A stretch of DNA of 64,000 nucleotides from CAIOYC01 sp038327995 (GTDB lineage: Bacteria; Pseudomonadota; Alphaproteobacteria; Caulobacterales; Caulobacteraceae). Position numbers and translations under genes: made by a program. This document shows positions 1-8,871 of this stretch, one piece after another (positions within the stretch are counted from its first letter, which is position 1; every line of letters begins with the position of its first letter). Location of the stretch: assembly GCA_038327995.1 (NCBI GenBank), contig JBBQLP010000007.1:11384-75383 (forward strand). The letters are read 5' to 3'. A model generated the notes under the pieces. It saw only the letters and a program-made list of their open reading frames with translations. It had not been told where the DNA came from and ran no database searches.

Positions 1-71
1 CACGTACGCACGACCCGCCCTGTCCGCCCGTGGGAATCCGCCCTCGGGGATGAAAGAAAGAGAAACCTCAG

Positions 72-2210
72 ATGTTTGACATCAAAAAGAAGACCATCGA
101 CTGGGCCGGCAAGAAGCTGACCCTTGAGACCGGGCGCATGGCCCGCCAGGCCGACGGCGCCGTCCTCGCCACCTACGGCGAGACCACCGTCCTCGCCACC
201 GTCGTGTTCGCCAAGTCGCCAAAGCCCGGCCTCGACTTCTTCCCCCTGACCGTGAACTATCAGGAGAAGACCTATGCGGCGGGCAAGATCCCCGGCGGCT
301 TCTTCAAGCGCGAAGGCCGTCCGACCGAGAAGGAAACCCTGGTTTCCCGCCTGATCGACCGTCCGATCCGCCCCTTGTTCGTCAAGGGCTTCAAGCACGA
401 GACCCAGGTGGTCATCAATGTGCTGAGCCATGACCTCGAGAACGATCCCGACATCGTGGCCATGGTCGCCGCCTCCGCCGCCCTGACCATCTCTGGCGTG
501 CCGTTCATGGGCCCGATCGGCGCCGCGCGCGTCGCCTACATCAACGGCGAATACGTCCTGAACCCGACCCTCGACCAGATGGCCGACACCCAGATGGACC
601 TGGTGGTCGCCGCCACCGACGACGCAGTGATGATGGTCGAAAGCGAGATCAAGGAACTCTCTGAAGAGATCGTCCTCGGCGGCATCATCTTCGCCCACGA
701 AGGCCTGAAGCCCGTCATCGAAGCCATCATCCAACTGGCCGAACACTCCGCTAAGGAGCCCTACCAGTTCGTGGCCGAGAACACCGACCACATGGTCAAG
801 GCGATCGCCGACCTCGTGGGCGCCGACCTGCGCGCCGCCTACGAACACAAGGGCAAGCACGAGCGTCATGAGGCGATCTACGCCGCCAAGGCCCGCGCGC
901 AATCTCTGGTGAAGTCCGACGAGAACCCGGACGGCTTCGATTCATCGAAGTTCTCCGGCGCCTGGAAGGAATCCGAAGCCCACATCCTGCGCCGCGACAT
1001 CATCGAACACGGCAAGCGCGTCGATGGCCGCGCCGTCGACACCGTGCGTCAGATCGTGTCCGAAGTGGGCGTCTTGCCCCGCGCGCACGGCTCGGCCCTG
1101 TTCACCCGCGGCGAGACACAGGCCCTCGTGGTGGCCACCCTCGGCACCGCGGATGACGAGCAGTGGATCGACGCCCTGGAAGGCACCTACAAGGAGAAGT
1201 TCCTCCTGCACTACAACTTTCCTCCCTTCTCCGTCGGTGAGACGGGCCGGATGGGATCGCCGGGTCGCCGCGAAATCGGTCATGGAAAGCTGGCGTGGCG
1301 CGCGGTGCGTCCCATGATGCCGCCGCACTCGGAGTTCCCCTACACTGTGCGTCTGGTCTCCGAAATCCTGGAGTCCAACGGCTCCTCGTCCATGGCCTCG
1401 GTCTGCGGCGCTTCACTGGCAATGATGGACGCGGGCGTGCCTCTGAAGAAGCCGGTCTCCGGCATCGCCATGGGCCTGATCCTGGAGCCCTCCGGCGAAT
1501 ACGCCATCCTGTCGGACATTCTTGGTGACGAAGACCACCTCGGCGACATGGACTTCAAGGTCGCGGGCACTGCCGACGGCATCACCTCGCTGCAGATGGA
1601 CATCAAGATCCCGGGCATCACCCGCGAGATCATGGAAAAGGCCATGCACCAGGCCAAGGCCGGCCGCGTCCACATTCTCAATGAGATGTCCAAGGCCATG
1701 GAAGCGCCCCGCGCCGACGTGGGCGAGTTCGCGCCGAAGATCGAGACGATCACCATCCCCACCGACAAGATCCGCGACGTGATCGGCACCGGCGGCAAGA
1801 TCATCCGCGAGATCGTGGAAAAGACCGGCGCCAAGGTGAACATCGACGACGAAGGTTCGGTCAAGGTCTCGGCCTCCGACGGCGCCAAGATCAAGGCGGC
1901 GATCGACTGGATCAAGTCGCTGACGTCGGAGCCTGAAGTGGGCGCGATCTACAACGGCAAGGTCGTGAAGGTGGTGGACTTCGGCGCCTTCGTGAACTTC
2001 TTCGGCGCCAAGGACGGCCTCGTCCACGTGTCGCAGATTTCCAACCAGAAGGTCGCCAAGCCCTCGGACGTCCTGTCCGAAGGCCAGATCGTGAAGGTCA
2101 AGCTCGTCGGCTTCGACGATCGCGGCAAGACCAAGCTCTCGATGAAGGTCGTCGACCAGGAAACCGGCGAAGACCTCTCCAAGCGCGAGACGGTCGACGC
2201 CGACGCGTAA
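72..2210 (+). CDS. pnp: Polyribonucleotide nucleotidyltransferase (PNPase)
   Basis: The 712-residue protein is full length for PNPase, the phosphorolytic 3'-to-5' exoribonuclease of the RNA degradosome in the cytoplasm. Two RNase PH-like domains are visible, the second with the conserved FFxR-type and GxGxxGR-type segments (for example GETGRMGSPGRREIGHG near residue 400). They are followed by a KH domain (IPTDKIRDVIGTGGKIIREI, about residues 565-585) and a C-terminal S1 domain (GAIYNGKVVKVVDFGAFVNF, from about 625). The start ATG follows a purine-rich AAGAAAGAGAAA stretch. In this class pnp usually follows rpsO, which may lie just upstream; bases 1-71 hold no gene. A strong hairpin lies directly downstream, so pnp probably ends its transcript here. 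Confidence 0.98.
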   Translation: MFDIKKKTIDWAGKKLTLETGRMARQADGAVLATYGETTVLATVVFAKSPKPGLDFFPLTVNYQEKTYAAGKIPGGFFKREGRPTEKETLVSRLIDRPIRPLFVKGFKHETQVVINVLSHDLENDPDIVAMVAASAALTISGVPFMGPIGAARVAYINGEYVLNPTLDQMADTQMDLVVAATDDAVMMVESEIKELSEEIVLGGIIFAHEGLKPVIEAIIQLAEHSAKEPYQFVAENTDHMVKAIADLVGADLRAAYEHKGKHERHEAIYAAKARAQSLVKSDENPDGFDSSKFSGAWKESEAHILRRDIIEHGKRVDGRAVDTVRQIVSEVGVLPRAHGSALFTRGETQALVVATLGTADDEQWIDALEGTYKEKFLLHYNFPPFSVGETGRMGSPGRREIGHGKLAWRAVRPMMPPHSEFPYTVRLVSEILESNGSSSMASVCGASLAMMDAGVPLKKPVSGIAMGLILEPSGEYAILSDILGDEDHLGDMDFKVAGTADGITSLQMDIKIPGITREIMEKAMHQAKAGRVHILNEMSKAMEAPRADVGEFAPKIETITIPTDKIRDVIGTGGKIIREIVEKTGAKVNIDDEGSVKVSASDGAKIKAAIDWIKSLTSEPEVGAIYNGKVVKVVDFGAFVNFFGAKDGLVHVSQISNQKVAKPSDVLSEGQIVKVKLVGFDDRGKTKLSMKVVDQETGEDLSKRETVDADA

Positions 2211-2235
2211 GGCGCAGAGCCTTCGATAAATGTGG

Positions 2236-2264
2236 AGCCCCGGTCGGAAACGGCCGGGGCTTTC
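2236..2264 (+). terminator. Rho-independent terminator after pnp
   Basis: An 11-bp stem (AGCCCCGGTCG paired with CGGCCGGGGCT, one T-G wobble) closes a GAAA tetraloop and is followed by TTT. It starts 26 bases after the pnp stop codon. The stem is very strong but the T-run is short. Confidence 0.8.
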
Positions 2265-2404
2265 GCGTTGTGCACGGAGACTTGAAGCTTCTCTGCAACA
2301 CCCCCGGTGACAATCGCCAGCGTGGCTGGAACAACCGGCTCCGTTCACCATTTGCACTGCGAACGCGGACGGATAGACTTTGAGTCGCGCTGGAGATCAC
2401 GACC

Positions 2405-2707
2405 ATGGCCAACTCCCATCTCACCGTCGTTCCGGGCGGCGAAGCCGAACTCTACAATCTCGGAACCGGGCCTGAGACCACTGCCCAGCGGGTGCAGCGT
2501 CTGCAACACGAGGCGAATCTTCTGGCGCGCGAGCAGGTCGAGGCGCTGCAGGTGCAACTGAACGCGGCGGCGGCGATGGCGGCGGAAATCTCCCAGGGTG
2601 GCGAAGCCTATCCCGCCGGAGTGCGTGAAATGGCCGAGCGGCTCGCCGCCGACCTGCCGACCCGGGCGCAGTCGCTGCAAGCCGTACTCGAGCGCACCTG
2701 GAAGTAG
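2405..2707 (+). CDS. Small conserved-looking hypothetical protein
   Basis: A 100-residue soluble protein that I do not recognise. There is no signal peptide and no membrane segment. The middle (about residues 25-80) is alanine-, glutamate- and glutamine-rich and looks helical (QRVQRLQHEANLLAREQVEAL), so a coiled coil or helical hairpin is likely. Codon use is high-GC and matches the neighbours, and the ATG lies about 8 bases after a weak GGAGAT. It stands alone between the pnp terminator and the terminator of the convergent anti-sigma gene, so the context gives no function. Confidence 0.65.
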   Translation: MANSHLTVVPGGEAELYNLGTGPETTAQRVQRLQHEANLLAREQVEALQVQLNAAAAMAAEISQGGEAYPAGVREMAERLAADLPTRAQSLQAVLERTWK

Positions 2708-2752
2708 GTGGTCGCCTGTTCGGCGGCGAGATTTCTACACAATTGAATAAAA

Positions 2753-2790
2753 TGAGGGCCGTGTCTGGGGTGGGGTAGACACGGCCCTCA
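2753..2790 (-). terminator. Perfect hairpin terminator of the sigma/anti-sigma operon
   Basis: A perfect 14-bp inverted repeat (TGAGGGCCGTGTCT and AGACACGGCCCTCA) flanks a 10-base loop. Read on the minus strand it is followed by TTTTATT, so it should terminate the leftward ECF sigma/anti-sigma transcript, whose last stop is at 2941. On the plus strand no T-run follows. Confidence 0.75.
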
Positions 2791-2940
2791 CGTCCGCGCG
2801 CCAACGGATCGGGGCCACGGCGCGCTGTGGACGCAAGGTATCTACGTCCAGGCTGTAAAATCGGACGCGGGCGCAAGAAAGTTTTCTTCCCCCATCCATC
2901 TCCCGTGAAGAGGGAAGGACTTAGAGTGCGCCTCGTCGTC

Positions 2941-3681
2941 CTAGATCGTGGCCAGCCGGCCGACCCACTTGGGTGTGGTGGTCGGCTGTCCGGTGGGTGA
3001 GCCGCCGGGCTGCTCCACTGTGATCGCCAGGGTCGCGGCGGGCAGGGCTCCGGGCTTCAGCGCATCCGCAATTTTCACCAGGGTCGGATGACCGGGATCG
3101 ACCAGGCCCAGAGAGCGTGGCTTGCCGTCGGCAGGGATCAGCCAAAGCTCCGCCGCCCGATCCGCCGGGATGCCGAGCGCAGTGCCCGGCAGAGCATAGA
3201 GCACCCCCTTGGCCGGATCGTAGGTGGCGGTGAGCGAGCCCTTCCCCGTGGGCCCGGATAGCTGCGCTACCAGAATGGGCTGGGCGGCGGGCGTTGGGGT
3301 CGGCTCGATCACCACCTGCGGTGGGCGAATGGCGAGGAAGACCAGGGCGGCGGCAGCAGCGGCCGTCGCGCCGATGGCCCAATTGCGCCAGAAGGCCACG
3401 GTGTGACGGGAATAGCCCAATGCCGTGTCGTTCGCTGGACTGGACGGATCGATGGCGCGGATGATTCGCGGCCAGACTCCTTGGGGCGGCTGCACGGGGA
3501 CGATGGCGTCGGTCAGGGGCGCCAGCCTTTGGTCCCACGCGTGGACTTCGGCGGCAAAGGCGGGCTCACGCGAGGCGCGAGCCTCGGCGGCGGTTCGCTC
3601 CACACGATCCAGCACGCCTAAGGCATATTCGGCTGCGGTCAGGTCTTCGCGATCATCGATGGGGGGGGGCGTATCGCTCAT
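2941..3681 (-). CDS. Anti-sigma factor, RskA family
   Basis: A 246-residue single-pass membrane protein. The N-terminal cytoplasmic segment (about residues 1-90, starting DREDLTAAEYALGVLD) matches the zinc-free anti-sigma domain of the RskA/anti-sigma-K family. One transmembrane helix follows (about 100-118, WAIGATAAAAAALVFLAI), then a periplasmic RskA C-terminal domain rich in Pro and Thr. It should hold the sigma factor encoded just upstream inactive until an envelope signal triggers release. Its ATG overlaps the sigma stop codon (ATGA), so the pair is translationally coupled. Confidence 0.9.
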   Translation of the reverse strand: MSDTPPPIDDREDLTAAEYALGVLDRVERTAAEARASREPAFAAEVHAWDQRLAPLTDAIVPVQPPQGVWPRIIRAIDPSSPANDTALGYSRHTVAFWRNWAIGATAAAAAALVFLAIRPPQVVIEPTPTPAAQPILVAQLSGPTGKGSLTATYDPAKGVLYALPGTALGIPADRAAELWLIPADGKPRSLGLVDPGHPTLVKIADALKPGALPAATLAITVEQPGGSPTGQPTTTPKWVGRLATI

Positions 3682-4244
3682 GCGCTCGCCTCCAGACAGA
3701 CGCGAAGCCGCTGCAGGCTTCGCCTTATCCAGCTTTTCACCGTGCCGAGCGGCGCGCCGACCCGGGCGGCCAGGGTCTCGTAGGTCACACCGTCGTAAAA
3801 GGCGGTGCGCACCACGGCGGCGTGCTGCGGCTCAAGCTGAGCCAGGCAACGCTCCAGCGACGCGGCCTCATCAGCCGCCTCTACGGACGCAGAAGGAAGA
3901 GGGCCTGAGTCCACCGCCTCGGCGGCTTCGTCCAACGGGCGCATGGCTCTGGGCCGCGCCGTCGAGCGCAGTTTGTCGATGGCCTTGTTGCGGGCGATGG
4001 CTACCAGCCAGGTAATCGGGGAAAGTCCCCGTTCCGGCTGAAACGCGCCTGCCCGGCGCCAGATGGTGAGATAAATGTCTTGCAAAACGTCCTCGGCTTC
4101 GCCCCGATCATTCAAGATACGCAGGCAGACGCCATAAAGCTTCGCTGAGGTGTCCTGATAGACCTGCTGCAATGCGTCGCGGTCGCCGTTCGCGACGCGG
4201 GCAATGGCGCCGACCAGTCTTTCGCGGTCTGTTTCGCTGGCCAT
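3678..4244 (-). CDS. ECF-type RNA polymerase sigma factor (SigK-like)
   Basis: A 188-residue ECF sigma factor. Region 2 is seen at about residues 25-95 (LYGVCLRILNDRGEAEDVLQDIYLTIW, then a helical segment ending AIARNKAIDKLR). Region 4 lies at about 130-185, with the helix-turn-helix segment TYETLAARVGAPLGTVKSWI. A Pro/Ala-rich linker joins them. It directs RNA polymerase to a small envelope-stress-type regulon and is paired with the anti-sigma gene downstream. ECF genes of this type usually autoregulate, so a promoter is expected in the 154-base gap up to 4398, but I cannot assign its elements. Confidence 0.93.
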   Translation of the reverse strand: MASETDRERLVGAIARVANGDRDALQQVYQDTSAKLYGVCLRILNDRGEAEDVLQDIYLTIWRRAGAFQPERGLSPITWLVAIARNKAIDKLRSTARPRAMRPLDEAAEAVDSGPLPSASVEAADEAASLERCLAQLEPQHAAVVRTAFYDGVTYETLAARVGAPLGTVKSWIRRSLQRLRVCLEASA

Positions 4245-4398
4245 GGATACTCTGTGCTGCGCAAGGATTGCCCATTAAGCGTTATGGCAAGGATGTGCGC
4301 AAGCCAAGCCGCCAACGTGAGCCAAGCGCCCCATGACGCGTTAAGATGCACCACTTGCGGCGCTCGCACGAATAGCGGGATTTGTTTCGGGAGAGAAC

Positions 4399-6126
4399 AT
4401 GGCGACGAGCGGCAAGCGCACCTTAAGGTCCCAGGCGTGGTTCGGGGGGCATGATCGCAACAGTTTCATCCACCGATCCTGGATGAAGAACCATGGCGAG
4501 CCCGCCGACAGCTTCGACGGGCGTCCGGTGATCGGCATCTGCAACACATTCTCCGAGCTTACCCCCTGCAACGCCCACTTCCGTGAGGTGGCGGAAAAGG
4601 TGAAGCGCGGTGTCTTGCAGGCAGGCGGGTTCCCGGTCGAGTTCCCGGTGATGAGCCTTGGCGAGACCAATCTTCGTCCCACCGCCATGCTCTTTCGCAA
4701 CCTTGCCTCGATGGACGTTGAGGAGAGTATCCGCGGCAACCCCATCGACGGGGTGGTGCTGCTCACCGGCTGCGACAAGACCACCCCCGCGCTCCTGATG
4801 GGGGCGGCCAGCTGCGATCTTCCGGCCATCGTGGTGTCGGGCGGCGCGATGCTGAACGGACGCTTCCATGGACGGACGCTCGGCTCCGGCACCGACGTTT
4901 GGCGGCTTTCGGAGGAGGTGCGGGCCGGAACCCTGCCGCCAACTGAGTTCCTCGACGCCGAAGCAGCCAATTCCCGTTCCGTGGGGCATTGCAACACTAT
5001 GGGCACCGCCTCGTCCATGGCGACGTTGGTGGAGGCGCTCGGCATCGCCCTGCCCACCAACGCCGCGATCCCCGCAGCCGACGCGCGCCGCTACACCCTG
5101 GCGCAGATGACCGGGCGGCGGATTGTGGACATGGTGCACGAGGACCTGCGCCCGTCCCACATCCTGACCCGCGAGGCGTTCGAGAATGCGATCCGGGTGA
5201 TCGGCGCGGTGGGCGGTTCCACCAACTGCGTGCTCCACCTTCTGGCCATCGCCGGACGGGTGGGAGTGGAGATGACGCTGGACGACTGGGATAGGCTGGG
5301 GCGCGACGTGCCGACCATCGTCGACCTGATGCCGTCGGGGCGGTTTTTGATGGAGGACTTCTACTACGCAGGCGGCGTTCCGGCGGTGATGGCCGAGATG
5401 GCAGATATTTTGCACACCGGCGCTCTCACCGTGACCGGCAAGAGCGTGGGGGAAAATATCAAGGGCGCGCCCTGCTGGAACCGCGAGGTGATCCGCACGC
5501 GAGACAACCCGCTCGCAGCGCACGGGGGGCTGGTGATCCTGCGGGGCAACCTCGCGCCGCACGGAGCGGTGCTGAAGCCTTCCGCCGCCTCGCCGGAACT
5601 GATGCAGCATCGGGGTCCGGCGGTGGTGTTCTCCTCCATCGAGGATTTCCACGCGCGGGTTGACGATCCCGACCTGAACGTCAGCGCGGACTCGGTGATG
5701 GTGTTGCAGAACTGCGGTCCGCGTGGCTATCCGGGCATGGCGGAGGTGGGCAATATGCCGATCCCCAAGAAGCTGCTTGAACAGGGGGTGCGGGACATGG
5801 TGCGGGTTTCGGATGCGCGCATGAGCGGAACCGCCTACGGAACTTGCGTGCTGCACGTGGCGCCCGAGGCGGCGGCGGGGGGGCCGCTGGCCCTGGTGCG
5901 CGATGGCGACATGATCGCGCTCGACGTGGAGGCGCGGACTCTCATTCTCGATGTGTCCGAGGAGGAACTGGCGACCCGCCGCGCCGCCTGGACTGCGCGT
6001 CCAGCCGAGATGATCGGCGGCTACCAGTCGCTCTACATCCAGCACGTCATGGGCGCCGACAAGGGCGCGGACCTCGACTTTCTGGTGGGCTGTCGAGGCC
6101 ATGCCGTGCCGCGCGAGAATCATTGA
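4399..6126 (+). CDS. Sugar-acid (aldonate) dehydratase, IlvD/EDD family
   Basis: The 575-residue protein belongs to the IlvD/Edd family and most resembles the pentonate/hexonate dehydratases (L-arabinonate, D-xylonate, D-galactonate or L-fuconate type), which convert an aldonate to a 2-keto-3-deoxy acid. Candidate [2Fe-2S] cysteines are C57 (SELTPCNAHF), C125 (TGCDKT) and C198 (GHCNTMGT), nearly the same positions as in characterised arabinonate and xylonate dehydratases. The catalytic-serine segment SDARMSGTAYGT is present. The start is supported by GGGAGAG seven bases upstream. It overlaps the lactonase gene by one base (TGATG), so lactone opening and dehydration are coupled. The exact sugar cannot be read from the sequence. 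Confidence 0.93.
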   Translation: MATSGKRTLRSQAWFGGHDRNSFIHRSWMKNHGEPADSFDGRPVIGICNTFSELTPCNAHFREVAEKVKRGVLQAGGFPVEFPVMSLGETNLRPTAMLFRNLASMDVEESIRGNPIDGVVLLTGCDKTTPALLMGAASCDLPAIVVSGGAMLNGRFHGRTLGSGTDVWRLSEEVRAGTLPPTEFLDAEAANSRSVGHCNTMGTASSMATLVEALGIALPTNAAIPAADARRYTLAQMTGRRIVDMVHEDLRPSHILTREAFENAIRVIGAVGGSTNCVLHLLAIAGRVGVEMTLDDWDRLGRDVPTIVDLMPSGRFLMEDFYYAGGVPAVMAEMADILHTGALTVTGKSVGENIKGAPCWNREVIRTRDNPLAAHGGLVILRGNLAPHGAVLKPSAASPELMQHRGPAVVFSSIEDFHARVDDPDLNVSADSVMVLQNCGPRGYPGMAEVGNMPIPKKLLEQGVRDMVRVSDARMSGTAYGTCVLHVAPEAAAGGPLALVRDGDMIALDVEARTLILDVSEEELATRRAAWTARPAEMIGGYQSLYIQHVMGADKGADLDFLVGCRGHAVPRENH

Positions 6127-7031
6127 TGGCGTCGCCTCTGGTCCATGTCGTCGCCCGGCCGTCCGATGCACCCCAGCGCGATCAACTGGGCGAGGGCGCC
6201 TTCTGGGACCAAGCGACGGGCGCGCTCTACTGGGTGGACATCGTCGGCAAGCGGGCCATGCGGCTCGATCCTTTGAGCGGCGCCATGCAGGTGTGGCCTA
6301 CGCCTTCGCCCTGTTCGGCCATCATTCCTACTGCGCGGGGCGACGCCATTGTCGCGCTGGCGGACGGGCTGCATCGGCTGAATTTCGAGACCGGAGCTAT
6401 CCAGCATTTCTGCAGTCCCGACCCCGATGTGCGCAACCGGTCCAACGATTGCCGCACCGATGCGCGGGGCCGTATCTGGCTTGGCACCATGTGGAACAAC
6501 ATCGGTGAGAACGGTGAAGGTGTGGCTCTCGGCGGCGCCACCGGGACCATCTCCTGCGTCGAAGCGGACGGATCCTCGACCCGAATGCTGACCGATATGA
6601 GCATCACCAACTCGATCGCCTTCTCGCCGGATGGCCGCACCTTTTATTGCACCGATACGCGCAAGCACTTGATCTGGGCGTTCGCCTGCGACCCGGACGG
6701 CCCAACGTTGAGCAACCAGAGGGTCTTCTCCGAAGTGACCGAGGGCGGGCCTGACGGCTCGTCCGTCGACGTCGAGGGGGGGCTCTGGACCGCACAATGG
6801 GGGGCTGGGAAGGTGGTGAGGCGCACGCCGGACGGGCGGACGGATCGCGAGATCGTCGTCCCCGCCCATCAACCGTCGAGCTGCTGTTTCGGCGGACCGG
6901 ACCTGAAGACCCTCTACATCACCTCGGCGCGACAGGACCTTGCGGCGCTGGAACCTAGCAGCCTCGACGGCGCCTTGTTCGCTGTCGACCTCGACACCGC
7001 TGGCCTGCCAATGACACGGTTCGCGGGCTAG
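6126..7031 (+). CDS. SMP-30/gluconolactonase family sugar lactonase
   Basis: A 301-residue six-bladed propeller of the SMP-30/regucalcin family, which hydrolyses aldonolactones to aldonates using one divalent metal. Metal-binding segments are visible: the Glu in LGEGAFWD near residue 21, the Asn in SITNSIAFSPDG, and the Asp in GPDGSSVDVEGGLW. No signal peptide is seen, so it is cytoplasmic. The ATG at 6126 overlaps the dehydratase stop. The pair therefore supplies lactone to aldonate to 2-keto-3-deoxyaldonate. The KDPG aldolase and kinase needed downstream are encoded at about 13-14.5 kb. Confidence 0.9.
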   Translation: MASPLVHVVARPSDAPQRDQLGEGAFWDQATGALYWVDIVGKRAMRLDPLSGAMQVWPTPSPCSAIIPTARGDAIVALADGLHRLNFETGAIQHFCSPDPDVRNRSNDCRTDARGRIWLGTMWNNIGENGEGVALGGATGTISCVEADGSSTRMLTDMSITNSIAFSPDGRTFYCTDTRKHLIWAFACDPDGPTLSNQRVFSEVTEGGPDGSSVDVEGGLWTAQWGAGKVVRRTPDGRTDREIVVPAHQPSSCCFGGPDLKTLYITSARQDLAALEPSSLDGALFAVDLDTAGLPMTRFAG

Positions 7032-8782
7032 TACCCCAGCGCGACGCCTTCGCGGCGGGGGTCGGCGGCGCCCTCATATCCGCCCCTGCGCCTGATCACC
7101 ACGTGCAGGCCGGAGTTCTCGCCAGCGTCGGCTGACACTGTGAGCCCCTTGGCGCGAAGGGCCGCCAGCACCTCGGGGGCCGCGCCCGCCTCCACCGAGA
7201 CCGCAGCCCCGCGCGCGACGATATTGGGCAGAGCCAGAGCGTCGATGGGCTTCATCTTCCAGTCGATCAGCCCCACCAGCGCCTTGGCCACATAGGCGAT
7301 GATGGAGTTGCCGCCAGGAGAGCCGACCGCCATCACGAACCGCCCCGGCTTGTCGCCCGCCAGCCGCTCGAACACGATCACCGGGCTCATCGACGAGCGG
7401 GGATGCTTGCCGCCCGCGACAGCGTTGGCGGCAGGGGCGCCGGTGGAATCATTAGGTGAGAGGGAAAAGTCCGTGAGCTGATTGTTGAGGAAGAAGCCGT
7501 CCACCATCCGGCCCGAGCCGAAGATGCTCTCCACCGTGGTGGTCATGGAGACCACGTTTCCCTCAGCGTCCACGATCACGAAACTGGTGGTGCCGCCGGG
7601 CTCGGGCGTGTTGTCCTTTCCGGCGGGAGGGGCGCCCGGGGGCGAGCCGAAAGGCGGCGCACCCTTGGCGAGACCGTCAGTCTCCATCGTCTTCGCCCGC
7701 GCGGCGTCATAGGCGGGGTCGAGCATCCCGGCGCTCGGCACCTTCACGAAGCGCGGATCGCCGACGTAGTGGTCGCGGTCGGCGTAAGCGAGGCGGCTGG
7801 CCTCCACGAACTCCACCCAAGCCTGCGGGTCGGCGGGGCCGCGCGTGGCGATATCGGTGCTCTCCAGGATGCCGAGGATTTCCAGCACGCCCACACCTCC
7901 GCCCGGCGGCGGCGGGGCGCAAATGACGTAGGCGCGATAAGGGCGGCACAGCGCCTCGTCCGTGGCCGGACGATAGGCGGCGAGGTCGGCGGTGGTCAGC
8001 AGCCCTTCCGGAGCGGGCAGGGCATGGGTGCGCGCGATGATGTCATCGGCGATCTTGCCCTTCATCAGGGCGTCGGGTCCCTCGGCAGCGAGCCGTTTCA
8101 GCGTCGCGGCATAGGCGGGGTTCTTTAATGTATCGCCCGCCTGATAGCGTCCGCCGCTGGCCTTGGTGAAATAGGCGGTCGCGTCCGGGGTGTTGGCCTG
8201 CGGGAAGCGGGAGTTGATCATCCCGGCGAGGCGCGGGCTGACGGTGAAGCCCTCGCTCGCCATCCGCTCGGCGTCGGCGAACAGCTTCGACCACGGGAGG
8301 CGTCCGTGCGCCTTGTGAGCGTAGCCCAGCATGGGAATGGCCCCGAGCACCCCCGTCGAGCGGCCCGAGAGCACCGCGGCGACAACGCTGATCGGCTTGC
8401 CGTTCGCGCCCAGAAAGTAGCCGGGCGTGGCGGCGGAAGGCGCGACTTCCCGCCCGTTGAACACCACCGTCTTGCGGGTTTTGGCGTCGTAGTAGGTCAT
8501 GAAGGCGCCGCCGCCGAGGCCGGAGCTTTGCGGCTCCACCAACCCCAGCACCGCCTGGATGGCCACGGCGGCGTCCACTGCGCTGCCTCCCGCCTTCAAC
8601 ACCTTCAGCCCCGCGTTCGCCGCAAGGGGATTGGCGGCGGCGACCATGGCGTGAGGCGAAAGCGCCGCGCCGTCCGAGGCGAGCTTGGCCGCAAGCGGCT
8701 TGGCGCTCACCGCACCCGCCAATGCGCTCGCCAGAACGAGGCCGATAAGGACGCTGGCGGGTCTTGGACGAACGAGCGGCAT
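7028..8782 (-). CDS. ggt: Gamma-glutamyltranspeptidase
   Basis: The 584-residue protein is a full-length gamma-glutamyltranspeptidase, an autoprocessing Ntn hydrolase that removes or transfers the gamma-glutamyl group of glutathione in the periplasm. An N-terminal signal segment (about residues 5-27, ASVLIGLVLASALAGAVSA) precedes the large subunit. The nucleophile Thr lies in PGGTTSFVIVD at the subunit junction, and the small-subunit GxGGxxI-type segment VGSPGGNSI is present. ATG 8782 is preferred because AGGGGA lies eight bases upstream; a TTG 27 bases earlier is possible. Its 3' end overlaps the convergent lactonase by four bases. Confidence 0.93.
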   Translation of the reverse strand: MPLVRPRPASVLIGLVLASALAGAVSAKPLAAKLASDGAALSPHAMVAAANPLAANAGLKVLKAGGSAVDAAVAIQAVLGLVEPQSSGLGGGAFMTYYDAKTRKTVVFNGREVAPSAATPGYFLGANGKPISVVAAVLSGRSTGVLGAIPMLGYAHKAHGRLPWSKLFADAERMASEGFTVSPRLAGMINSRFPQANTPDATAYFTKASGGRYQAGDTLKNPAYAATLKRLAAEGPDALMKGKIADDIIARTHALPAPEGLLTTADLAAYRPATDEALCRPYRAYVICAPPPPGGGVGVLEILGILESTDIATRGPADPQAWVEFVEASRLAYADRDHYVGDPRFVKVPSAGMLDPAYDAARAKTMETDGLAKGAPPFGSPPGAPPAGKDNTPEPGGTTSFVIVDAEGNVVSMTTTVESIFGSGRMVDGFFLNNQLTDFSLSPNDSTGAPAANAVAGGKHPRSSMSPVIVFERLAGDKPGRFVMAVGSPGGNSIIAYVAKALVGLIDWKMKPIDALALPNIVARGAAVSVEAGAAPEVLAALRAKGLTVSADAGENSGLHVVIRRRGGYEGAADPRREGVALGY

Positions 8783-8871
8783 ACGAACAAATCCCCTTGG
8801 CGAAACCAACGGCGTGATCTGCGCCGGATTTTGCGTCTGGACAAGCGCCCGCGTGGCGGGACAGTTCCACT

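Noticed and set aside
4423..6171. A 582-codon minus-strand frame over the aldonate dehydratase
   Set aside because: Same cause: the sense strand encodes a full IlvD/EDD protein with conserved cysteines. The antisense product is His/Arg-rich and lacks any family motif.
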